Of a DNA stretch of 15,454 bases, positions 7,418 to 13,928 are shown piece after piece. The position numbers were made by a program, and so were the translations under genes. How positions within the stretch are numbered: the stretch's first letter is position 1; every line of letters begins with the position of its first letter. Below the pieces are notes generated by a model that worked only from the letters and a program-made list of their open reading frames with translations, was not told where the DNA came from and made no database searches. The stretch is taken from the NCBI GenBank assembly GCA_030527065.1, contig JAUNBO010000025.1:1-15454 (forward strand). Direction: 5' to 3'. This stretch comes from Bacillota bacterium. Its GTDB lineage: Bacteria; Bacillota; Clostridia; Peptostreptococcales; Anaerovoracaceae.

Positions 7418-9409
7418 CTATTTCTGCGCCGCCAGCGCTTCTTCTATAGCAGCTGTGGCGTCTTCCAACGTGCAGCGCTCCAGCACCTTATCGTTGACCA
7501 CCAGCACCGGCCCCCGCTCGCAGCGCTCCTTGCAGAAGGAAGCCACAAAGCTCGTTTCCTCCTCCAGCCCCTTCTCCCGCAGGTATTCCATGAGCTGGGT
7601 ATACAGGGTCTGAGAGCCTCTGAGGAAGCAGCTGGTGCCGAGGCAGATGGTCAGGGAAAGGGCCTTCTCCTCCCCCTCTCCCGAAAGCACTGCGTTGTCC
7701 ATCTGGATGCGCTTCCGGTTCTGATAGGAGGTGTGCAGCAGGCTGTGAGCCTTGTGCCCTTCCAGGCCCTCGTCGTACATCTTCTGCACATAGGGGTTCT
7801 CCTGAGAGCTGTGGAACTGGAGCATGGTGTCGTTGTTGTAAAGGCCCCTGGCCCGTTCCTCCACGCCGTTGTCCTCATGGGCCACAGGCTGGCCGCCGCC
7901 GTTGACGCAGCCGCCGCAGCAGGCCATCACCTCTATCAGGTCGAACTGCTCTTCCCCGCTCCGCACCTTGTCTATGAGGTTCCTGGCGTTCTGGAGGCCG
8001 CTGACCACCGCCAGCCTGAGGGTGACGTCCCCTATGGGCACCTGGGCGATCTTCACCCCATCCAGTCCCCGGAGCTCCCGGAAGGAAAGGGCCTTGCCGT
8101 GAGCCAGCTTGGAAGCCGCATAGCGGAGCACCGCCTCGCTGACGCCGCCGGAGCTTCCGAAGATGACGCCGGCGCCGGTCTTGAAGCCGAAGGGCATATC
8201 GAAGGAAGCAGGCTCCAGCTTGTCGAAGTTTATCCCCCGTTCCTTTATCATGACGGAAAGCTCCTTGGTGGTGAGCACAAAGTCCACGTCGGGGTTGCCG
8301 TCCTCGGCGAATTCCGGCCGCCGGGCCTCGAATTTCTTGGCGGTGCAGGGCATGATGGAAACCACCACCACGTCCTCCCGCTTCAAACCCCGGTTGCGGA
8401 CCATCTCATCCTTGCAGAGAGAGCCGAACATCTGCTGGGGCGAGCGGCAGCTGGACAAATTCCCCAGCATATCCGGGTAGTACTGTTCTGCGAACTTCAC
8501 CCAGGCCGGGCAGCAGGAGGTGAACTGGGGCAGCTTCTCTCCCTTTTCATAGCGGGCGAGGAACTCGTTCCCTTCCTCCACTACCGTGAAGTCGGCGGCA
8601 AAGGCGGTGTCGTAGATCTGGTCGAAGCCTATCATCCGCAGGGCCGCCACGATCTGCCCCGTGGTGGTGAGCCCCGGTTCCTCTCCGAAATATTCCCCCA
8701 GAGATACCCGCACCGCCGGAGCGATCTGGGCCACCACGGTCTTTGCCGGGTCGTGGATGGCCTTCCACACGTCTTCTATGTTGTATTTTGGCATCAGGGC
8801 CCCCACCGGGCACACCTTCACGCACTGGCCGCAGTTGACGCATTCCACCTGGCCCAGGGGCTTGTCGAAGCAGGCCACCACCCGGGAATCCGAGCCCCGG
8901 TCGGCAAAGTCCAGCACGCCGACGGACTGTATCTCGTTGCACACCCTTACGCAATCTCCGCAGAGAACACATTTGTTGGGATCCCGCACGATGGCGTCGG
9001 AGGAGTGATCCACGGGCTTCAGCCCTTCCGTACGCTGAAAGCGGACCTTCTGGATGCCCAGCTGCTTGGAGATATCCTGGAGCTTGCACTCCCCGCTTTT
9101 GGGGCAGGTGGTGCAGTTCTGGTCGTGATGGGCCAGCATCAGCTCCACTATCATCTTGCGCATCCTGCGCACCTGCTCTGTGTTGGTGTGCACCACCATC
9201 TGATCCGCCACGGGGGTGGAACAGGCCGGCACCAGCCCCCTGCCTTCCACCTCCACCATGCACATGCGGCAGGCGCCGTATACGCTGATCTCGGAGTGAT
9301 AGCAGAAGGTAGGCAGCTCTATGTTGGCCTTGCGTATCAGCTCCAACAGGTTTTTCTCCCCTTCATAGGGCACTGTTATGGAATCTATTGTCACGGTTTG
9401 CTGTTTCAT
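7418..9409 (-). CDS. hydA: [FeFe] hydrogenase catalytic subunit HydA (trimeric, probably electron-bifurcating)
   Basis: The catalytic subunit of a HydABC-type enzyme, 663 residues. Domains: N-terminal [2Fe-2S] (C36, C47, C50, C63); His-Cys [4Fe-4S] (H95, C99, C102, C108); two [4Fe-4S] clusters (C147/150/153/157 and C190/193/196/200); and the H-domain with TSCCPAW (C299 proton relay, C300), MPCTAKK (M353, C355) and VMACCGGCVNGGG (C497, C501). Numbering of the first two H-cluster motifs coincides with Clostridium CpI. After about residue 585 there is an added thioredoxin-like [2Fe-2S] domain (C589, C594, C626, C630), as in the M3-type subunits of trimeric enzymes such as Thermotoga HydA. All catalytic residues are intact. 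With HydB and HydC it should evolve H2 from NADH plus reduced ferredoxin, or run in reverse. It is 12 bases downstream of hydB with SD AGGGGGAG. Maturases HydEFG are not in the window. Confidence 0.96.
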   Translation of the reverse strand: MKQQTVTIDSITVPYEGEKNLLELIRKANIELPTFCYHSEISVYGACRMCMVEVEGRGLVPACSTPVADQMVVHTNTEQVRRMRKMIVELMLAHHDQNCTTCPKSGECKLQDISKQLGIQKVRFQRTEGLKPVDHSSDAIVRDPNKCVLCGDCVRVCNEIQSVGVLDFADRGSDSRVVACFDKPLGQVECVNCGQCVKVCPVGALMPKYNIEDVWKAIHDPAKTVVAQIAPAVRVSLGEYFGEEPGLTTTGQIVAALRMIGFDQIYDTAFAADFTVVEEGNEFLARYEKGEKLPQFTSCCPAWVKFAEQYYPDMLGNLSSCRSPQQMFGSLCKDEMVRNRGLKREDVVVVSIMPCTAKKFEARRPEFAEDGNPDVDFVLTTKELSVMIKERGINFDKLEPASFDMPFGFKTGAGVIFGSSGGVSEAVLRYAASKLAHGKALSFRELRGLDGVKIAQVPIGDVTLRLAVVSGLQNARNLIDKVRSGEEQFDLIEVMACCGGCVNGGGQPVAHEDNGVEERARGLYNNDTMLQFHSSQENPYVQKMYDEGLEGHKAHSLLHTSYQNRKRIQMDNAVLSGEGEEKALSLTICLGTSCFLRGSQTLYTQLMEYLREKGLEEETSFVASFCKERCERGPVLVVNDKVLERCTLEDATAAIEEALAAQK

Positions 9410-9421
9410 GATCTTCTCCCC

Positions 9422-11308
9422 CTATCCCACGGTTATGGCGTTGAACTTGCAGCTGGCCACGCAGGCTCCGCACTTGACGCACTTCTCCGGGTCTATCTCA
9501 TAAGGCTGGCCCTTCTGGCCCCGGATGGCCCCTGCCGGGCAATTCCGGGCGCACAGCCCGCAGCTCTTGCATTTTTCCGCTTCTATGGCGTAGACCCGCA
9601 GCCCTTCACACTGGCCGGCGGGGCAACGCTTCTGCTCCACATGGGCCCGGTATTCTTCCCGGAAATAGCGCAGGGTGGACAGCACCGGGTTGGGGGCCGT
9701 CTTGCCCAGTCCGCAGAGAGAGCCCTGCTTCACCACTCCCGCCAGCTCTTCCAGCAGGGGGATGGTCTCTTCCGTGGCCCGTCCTTCCACGATATCGCCC
9801 AGCAGGGCCAGCATCTGCCGGGTCCCTTCCCGGCACACCACGCACTTGCCGCAGGATTCGTTCTGGGTGAACTGCATGAAATATCGGGCGATCTTCACCA
9901 TGCAGGTGTTGTTGTTCATGACCACCAGGCCGCCGGAGCCTATCATGGCTCCCACCTTCTGCAAGTTCTCATAGTCCAAAGGCATATCCAGGTGCTCCTG
10001 GGTCAGGCAGCCCCCCGAGGGCCCGCCGATCTGCACCGCCTTGAAATCCGTTCCCACATTGGTTCCGTCGTCATTGATCACGCCGCCGCCGATCTCTCCG
10101 ATGATCTGGCGCAGGGTGGCGCCGAAGGGCACCTCTATGAGGCCCGTGTTGGCCACGTGGCCGGTGAGGGCGAAGGTCTTGGTCCCCTTGGAGGTTTCCG
10201 TGCCGATGCGGGCGTAATTCTCCGCTCCCTGGCTCATGACCACAGGCACGGTGGAAAAGGTCTCCACGTTGTTGATGACCGTGGGCTTGCCGAAAAGTCC
10301 GCTCTGGGCCGGGAAGGGCGGCTTGGGCATGGGCATGCCCCTCCTGCCCTCTATGGACGCCAGCAGCGCCGTTTCCTCGCCGCAGACAAAGGCCCCGGCT
10401 CCTTCCATCAGGTGGATATCGAAGCTCATGCGGGAGCCGAAGATCCGCTCTCCCAGATAGCCCGCCTGCCTGGCGCCCTCCAGAGCCGTCCGCAGCCGGG
10501 CCACCGCCAGAGGATATTCGGTCCTGACGTAGATGTAGCCCTCCGTACCGCCTATGGCTCTGGCGCAGATGATCATGCCTTCAATGACGCTGTGGGGATT
10601 CCCTTCCATCAGGCAGCGGTCCATAAAGGCGCCCGGGTCCCCCTCGTCTCCGTTGCAGACCACGTATTTCACAGGGCTTTCCTCTGTCCGGGTCAGGGCC
10701 CACTTGCGTCCCGTGGGGAAGCCGCCGCCTCCCCGGCCCCGGAGGCCGGAAGCCAGGATCTCGTCGCAGACCTGCTGCCCCGTCATTTCCAGCACCGCCT
10801 TGCGGGCCATGAAATAACCGCCGTGGGCTATGTATTCGTCTATGTCCTGAGTATCTATCATGCCGCAGAGCTTCAGGGTGGTGCGCTGCTGCTTCTCATA
10901 GAAAGGAATGTGGGACATCTCGGTGACGGGCTCGCCGGCGGGAGTCCGGTAAAGGAGCCGCTCCACAGGCTGCCCGTTCATGAGGGTCGTCTCCACGATG
11001 TCCTCCACGTCCTCGGGCTTCACATGGGTGTAGAGGATCTTCTGGGGCAATATGGTGACCAGGGGGCCCATCTGGCAGAAGCCCTGGCAGCCGCTCTGGG
11101 ACAGCATGTAATGGGCTCTCTCCTTTTCCAGGGCCACGGTGACAGAAAGCCCCTTCTGCACCACCACTTCCCGGAAGCGGCGGAAGATATCCATGGAACC
11201 GTTGGCCATGCAGCCGGTGCCGGCGCATATGATGATCTTGGCCTGGTATTGCTCGCTGAGGGTATTGAATGTGTCTCTTCTCTGTTCAAGGCTAAGCTGC
11301 TGTGTCAT
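9422..11308 (-). CDS. hydB: NADH-binding flavoprotein subunit HydB (NuoF-like) of the trimeric hydrogenase
   Basis: A 628-residue diaphorase subunit. Layout: N-terminal thioredoxin-like [2Fe-2S] domain (C28, C33, C74, C78); NuoF core with the glycine-rich FMN/NADH site GRGGGGFPTG (191-200) and NGDEGDPGAFMDR (219-231); an SLBB-type segment about 375-430; the [4Fe-4S] site ESCGKCVVCREGTRQ (C486, C489, C492, plus C532); and a C-terminal 2x[4Fe-4S] ferredoxin domain (C580/583/586/590 and C610/613/616/620). It carries electrons between NADH, FMN and ferredoxin and passes them to HydA. In bifurcating enzymes of this type HydB is where the flavin and extra clusters allow coupling of NADH and ferredoxin. 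The start ATG overlaps the hydC stop (ATGA), so translation is coupled. Confidence 0.95.
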   Translation of the reverse strand: MTQQLSLEQRRDTFNTLSEQYQAKIIICAGTGCMANGSMDIFRRFREVVVQKGLSVTVALEKERAHYMLSQSGCQGFCQMGPLVTILPQKILYTHVKPEDVEDIVETTLMNGQPVERLLYRTPAGEPVTEMSHIPFYEKQQRTTLKLCGMIDTQDIDEYIAHGGYFMARKAVLEMTGQQVCDEILASGLRGRGGGGFPTGRKWALTRTEESPVKYVVCNGDEGDPGAFMDRCLMEGNPHSVIEGMIICARAIGGTEGYIYVRTEYPLAVARLRTALEGARQAGYLGERIFGSRMSFDIHLMEGAGAFVCGEETALLASIEGRRGMPMPKPPFPAQSGLFGKPTVINNVETFSTVPVVMSQGAENYARIGTETSKGTKTFALTGHVANTGLIEVPFGATLRQIIGEIGGGVINDDGTNVGTDFKAVQIGGPSGGCLTQEHLDMPLDYENLQKVGAMIGSGGLVVMNNNTCMVKIARYFMQFTQNESCGKCVVCREGTRQMLALLGDIVEGRATEETIPLLEELAGVVKQGSLCGLGKTAPNPVLSTLRYFREEYRAHVEQKRCPAGQCEGLRVYAIEAEKCKSCGLCARNCPAGAIRGQKGQPYEIDPEKCVKCGACVASCKFNAITVG

Positions 11309-11787
11309 TTTGCTTCTCCCTCCTTAATGTCCCGTATGAGCTCCAGGGCTTTGTCCGGCGTCATGGCCCCGTGTACCTGCTCGTCTATCACCACTACCGG
11401 GGCCAGTCCGCAGGCTCCCAGGCAGGCTACCGTTTCCAGGGTGAACAGGCCGTCGGCGGTGGTCTTCTTTTTGCCGCCCAGCGCCAATTCCTTCTCTATG
11501 GCCTGAAGTATGCTCTCTGATTTTTTTACATGACAGGCGGTGCCGTCGCAGATCTTTATCACATGCTTCCCCTTGGGCTCCAGCGTGAAATGGGAATAGA
11601 AGGTGGCCACGCCGTAAATGGTGGCTATGGAGATCTTGAGGGCTGTGGAAACGAAGGCCATGACGTCCTCCGGCAGATAGCCGTATTCCCCCTGTATCTC
11701 CTGCAGAACAGGCACCAGCTTGTGTGGGTCGTGGCCGTGCCTGTTCAGGATCTGGCACACCCGGTCAAATTTTTGTTGCTCGTCCAT
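11305..11787 (-). CDS. hydC: NuoE-like thioredoxin-fold [2Fe-2S] subunit HydC of the trimeric hydrogenase
   Basis: A 160-residue protein of the 24-kDa NADH dehydrogenase (NuoE) family. It has the helical N-terminal part (LVPVLQEIQGEYGYLP, 24-39; IYGVATFYSHF, 57-67) and the [2Fe-2S] thioredoxin-like domain with C80 and C85 (CDGTAC) and C122 and C126 (CLGAC). It is the smallest subunit of the HydABC complex and relays electrons next to HydB. The ATG is supported by the family N-terminus and by a stop codon in frame 15 bases upstream. The SD (AAGGAG, 11803-11808) is 15 bases from the ATG, longer than usual. It follows rex after 83 bases with no obvious promoter, so it probably belongs to the rex transcript. 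The TGA overlaps the hydB start. Confidence 0.95.
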   Translation of the reverse strand: MDEQQKFDRVCQILNRHGHDPHKLVPVLQEIQGEYGYLPEDVMAFVSTALKISIATIYGVATFYSHFTLEPKGKHVIKICDGTACHVKKSESILQAIEKELALGGKKKTTADGLFTLETVACLGACGLAPVVVIDEQVHGAMTPDKALELIRDIKEGEAK

Positions 11788-11870
11788 AGATATCTTTTTT
11801 CACTCCTTATATGTTTTTCCTTGGGCGGGAGCCCCGCAGAGACTGGCTTTGCAGCTTCCCACGCCGGACT

Positions 11871-12515
11871 TTATTGATGAAGGTTCTGTGACAGATGCTT
11901 GGAAATCAGGGCCAGGGAGGCCGCCATGTCCTCTCTGTGGACAAAGATCCCCTCCGGCACCGAGAGAGAAACGGGGGCGAAGTTCCAGATGGCCAGGATG
12001 CCGCTGCCCACCATCAGGTCGCAGACCTCCTGGGCGCTGCCCCCGGGCACTGCGATGATGCCGATGCGGGTGTTCATGCGCCTGCACAGGCCCTGCAGCT
12101 TGGCCACAGGCAGCACCTTTACGTCGTTGACGCTGAGGCCGCAGACCTGAGGGTCGCTGTCGAAGGCCGCCACGATCTTAAGGCCGTAATTCTGAAAGCC
12201 CTGGTAGGACAGGAGGGCCCGCCCCAGGTGCCCCACGCCCACCAGCACCGCTTCCGTGACGCTGTTATAGCCGAGAAAACCCTCGATGTCCGAAATGAGC
12301 TCATCCAGCACAAAACCCGTCCTGGGCTTCCCGCCGCTGGTGCTCACCGAAGCGATGTCCTTACGCACCTGTACCTCGTTGAGCCCCACAATGCCGGCCA
12401 GGGCGCCGGCGGAAATGTTCTGCTGGCCGGAGGCCCGGTATTCTTTCAGGCAGCTCAGATAGGTGGGCAGGCGCTTTAAGGTCTGGACAGAGGTGCTCTT
12501 TGGTTGTTTTTGCAT
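11871..12515 (-). CDS. rex: Redox-sensing transcriptional repressor Rex (divergent winged helix)
   Basis: A 214-residue homodimeric repressor that binds DNA when NAD+ is high and lets go when NADH rises. Residues about 10-80 are the winged-helix domain with EVQVRKDIASVS (47-58). Residues about 85-205 are the Rossmann NAD(H)-binding domain with VGVGHLGRAL (92-101) and an acidic residue after strand 2 (D119). The C-terminal swapped helix is about 195-210. In place of the textbook segment after RKD (SYFGEFGKRGVGY) the sequence has ASVSTSGGKPRTGF (55-68), a clear difference in the DNA-contacting wing. The gene is preceded by its own promoter and two palindromes and is followed by hydCBA, which fits control of H2 metabolism by the NADH/NAD+ ratio. 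GAGG lies 9 bases before the ATG. Confidence 0.94.
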   Translation of the reverse strand: MQKQPKSTSVQTLKRLPTYLSCLKEYRASGQQNISAGALAGIVGLNEVQVRKDIASVSTSGGKPRTGFVLDELISDIEGFLGYNSVTEAVLVGVGHLGRALLSYQGFQNYGLKIVAAFDSDPQVCGLSVNDVKVLPVAKLQGLCRRMNTRIGIIAVPGGSAQEVCDLMVGSGILAIWNFAPVSLSVPEGIFVHREDMAASLALISKHLSQNLHQ

Positions 12516-12529
12516 TTAATCATACCTCA

Positions 12530-12555
12530 TTTTATCGATAAAAACTTATCGATAA
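12530..12555. promoter_or_regulatory. Tandem palindromic operator, probable Rex autoregulatory site
   Basis: Two palindromes lie side by side: TTTTATCGATAAAA (12530-12543, 14 of 14 symmetric) and TTATCGATAA (12546-12555), with centres 14 bases apart. They begin immediately after the -10 box and cover the predicted transcription start and leader, where a bound repressor would block transcription. Their location directly before rex makes Rex the likeliest binder, but the sequence is not the usual TTGTTAANNNNTTAACAA form. Confidence 0.65.
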
Positions 12556-12556
12556 A

Positions 12557-12585
12557 AGAATACTGCTATCATGTGGTCTTGTCAA
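12557..12585 (-). promoter_or_regulatory. Sigma-A-type promoter of rex and the hydrogenase operon
   Basis: On the minus strand a perfect TTGACA (12580-12585) is followed after 17 bases by TATTCT (12557-12562, four of six matches). Transcription would start near 12550, inside the second palindrome, giving a leader of about 35 bases with GAGG at 12525-12528 as ribosome binding site. Confidence 0.75.
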
Positions 12586-12597
12586 TACCCTTCTTTT

Positions 12598-12637
12598 AAA
12601 AAAATAAAACGGCGGGGGTGCATTTGCATGCCCGCCG
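12598..12637 (-). terminator. Rho-independent terminator after the PrcB-domain gene
   Basis: On the minus strand a GC-rich hairpin (CGGCGGG pairing with CCCGCCG, 12610-12637, extended by a TGCA/TGCA inner stem) is followed at once by TTTTATTTTTTT. It lies between the PrcB-domain gene and the rex promoter and isolates the hydrogenase operon from upstream transcription. Confidence 0.85.
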
Positions 12638-12690
12638 CCGCTGCTTATCGCTTTTTTCTTTTTTCCTGTAAACCCGTCCCGGTCCCCGCT

Positions 12691-13164
12691 TTAATCCGCA
12701 TAGCGGACTTTAAGCTCTATGCTGTCCGGCAGCTCTGTCAGCTCTGTGGCCGCCACCTGCAAAGGATAGGTAAGAGTCTGGGTCAGAGAGGCCCCGGACT
12801 CCGGGTCCGTAAATTCCGCATACACCACCAGAGAGGTCTTGCCGTCCTCCTCCACCATCACCATTTTGGAAATGTTGATGTCGTAGCCGCTGGAGGTCTT
12901 CTCGCCCCGGGTGGCCAGCACGTAGATGGTCTCTCCCACCTTGCAGGCCAGGGCCCGCTCCAAAGTCCTGTATTCCGGTATCACCTGAGCCGTGATCTCC
13001 TGGGGGATCTGGCTTTCTTCCAGTACGGTAAATTCTATTTCCTCCTCGCCCTTCAGCAAAAAGAGCCATATCGCCGCAGCCGCCAGGATGGCCACAGCCG
13101 CCCCCAGCACGATCAGAGTCTTGCCGCTGGGCCTGTGAAATCTGTCCGATAGCTTCTTTCCCAC
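12691..13164 (-). CDS. Small membrane-anchored protein with PrcB-like C-terminal domain
   Basis: A 157-residue protein with a short basic N-terminus, one membrane segment (about 16-37) and an outside domain. Residues about 78-138 (GEKTSSGYDINISKMVMVEE, then SLVVYAEFTDP and TQTLTYPLQV) resemble the PrcB C-terminal domain family (PF14343), named after a subunit of the Treponema dentilisin protease complex and common as short exported proteins in Bacillota. The exact role of such proteins is not established. The start is GTG (13162-13164), supported by GGAGGAGGGA at 13171-13180; no ATG is available nearby upstream. It is a single gene flanked by a repeat-rich region upstream and a strong terminator downstream, and nothing links it to its neighbours. 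Domain call is by eye and moderate. Confidence 0.75.
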   Translation of the reverse strand: MGKKLSDRFHRPSGKTLIVLGAAVAILAAAAIWLFLLKGEEEIEFTVLEESQIPQEITAQVIPEYRTLERALACKVGETIYVLATRGEKTSSGYDINISKMVMVEEDGKTSLVVYAEFTDPESGASLTQTLTYPLQVAATELTELPDSIELKVRYAD

Positions 13165-13228
13165 CTGATCTCCCTCCTCCGAACATCTTTGTACAGATTA
13201 TTCGAAGCGGGGACTTGTTATGCGGATT

Positions 13229-13256
13229 TCCGCCCGGCGGGCCGGATTTTTTTATT
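13229..13256 (+). terminator. Terminator-like hairpin on the plus strand
   Basis: TCCGCCC, loop GGC, then GGGC(C)GGA, followed directly by TTTTTTTATT. The shape is that of an intrinsic terminator for plus-strand transcription, but no plus-strand gene precedes it. It could end an antisense or small RNA, or be fortuitous. Confidence 0.45.
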
Positions 13257-13257
13257 C

Positions 13258-13442
13258 CGAAGGAAATATCGCCCGCCGGTGCAAGCGATATTGGCAGTAG
13301 AATTCTACAAATCAAAGGTTTTTGAATTCCTTGCATAAGTCCGCCGGCCATTTGTTTCACAAATGGGGCGGGCTAATAACAGAGCAGCAAGGTTGATCTG
13401 CATTACTCTATGCCGGCCTTAGCCATAGGAAAAGGCCGGCAT
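13258..13442 (+). repeat. Intergenic hairpin repeat, copy B (with internal insertion)
   Basis: Partner of copy A at 4366-4463, in inverted orientation. It has the same order of parts: CGAAGGAAATATCGCC with the AATATCGC/GCGATATT hairpin (13265-13292), the block CAAGGTTGATCTGC (13388-13401), and a final hairpin ATGCCGGCCTT/AAGGCCGGCAT (13410-13442). Between the first hairpin and the block it carries about 95 extra bases, including the perfect palindrome GTAGAATTCTAC (13297-13308) and a hairpin CCATTTGT/ACAAATGG flanked by CCGCC/GGCGG. It is non-coding and without a downstream gene on its own strand. Confidence 0.75.
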
Positions 13443-13483
13443 CACCTTTCTCTCCTCCGCCTTTTTCCGGCGGCGGTCCGTTT

Positions 13484-13876
13484 TTACCACTCCGCCCCGT
13501 CCAGGATCCGGGCGGTTTCCTCCGCATCGTTGGTCTTCATTATGAGATAGGCCTTGCCTGCGTTGGAATAGCCGTACATGTACGACACATTGATGTCCTT
13601 CGCCGCCAGAAGACTCAGGGCCTTGCAGAGGGCTCCCGGTACGTCCGGGGTCACCACGCAGTTGACGTCTGTGAGCCGCACGGAATACCCGCCCTTCCGG
13701 AGGGCCGCCGCCGCCTTTTCGTTGTCGCTGACTATCATGCGCAGGACGCCGTACTCCTCGGTTTCCGCTATGCTCAGGGCGGAGATGTTCACTCCCGCCT
13801 CTTCCAGCAGCCCGGTGAGCCGCAGGAGGCTTCCGGGTTCGTTCTGAAGAAATGCAGAAAGCTGCTGCACCTTCAT
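13484..13876 (-). CDS. Tandem ACT-domain protein, partner of phenylacetate-CoA ligase
   Basis: A 130-residue cytoplasmic protein made of two ACT domains (about 3-68 and 70-130). Each has the characteristic ligand loop after the first strand: NEPGSLLRL (12-20) and DVPGALCKAL (78-87). ACT domains bind small molecules, usually amino acids. Stand-alone tandem ACT proteins of this type (COG4747-like) are often encoded directly downstream of paaK in anaerobic bacteria and archaea, so it may sense an amino acid or aryl acid and tune the ligase or its transcription; that role is inferred from position only. The gene starts 52 bases after paaK with SD AAAGGTGG and has no separate promoter. No clear terminator follows. 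Confidence 0.88.
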   Translation of the reverse strand: MKVQQLSAFLQNEPGSLLRLTGLLEEAGVNISALSIAETEEYGVLRMIVSDNEKAAAALRKGGYSVRLTDVNCVVTPDVPGALCKALSLLAAKDINVSYMYGYSNAGKAYLIMKTNDAEETARILDGAEW

Positions 13877-13928
13877 CGTCTTACCACCTTTCTGTACAGG
13901 AAGGTCCGGCTGCCGCCGGCCTCTTCCC

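Larger units (their letters stand above)
13165..13483. other. 319-base non-coding region between the ACT gene and the PrcB-domain gene
   Basis: No gene is visible here on either strand. It holds the SD of the PrcB-domain gene (13171-13180), a plus-strand hairpin with T-run (13229-13256), repeat copy B (13258-13442) and a CCGCC/GGCGG hairpin close to the stop of the ACT gene. I find no convincing minus-strand promoter for the PrcB-domain gene, so it may be read through from paaK-ACT. Confidence 0.7.

Noticed and set aside
7409..11506. A very long open frame on the plus strand opposite hydA and hydB, and a similar one at 4623-7064
   Set aside because: It lies wholly antisense to unmistakable hydrogenase genes; its His/Leu/Gly/Ala-rich translation has no domain, and long antisense frames are expected in GC-rich codon-biased genes.
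12519..12524. TATGAT on the minus strand as a -10 box for rex
   Set aside because: Transcription would then start within the rex start codon, and no -35 stands 17 bases upstream; TTGACA-N17-TATTCT further up is better.
12530..12555. TTATCGATAA palindromes as a DnaA box cluster or replication origin signal
   Set aside because: The sequence does not match TTATCCACA well enough, there are only two copies, and they lie exactly at the rex promoter.
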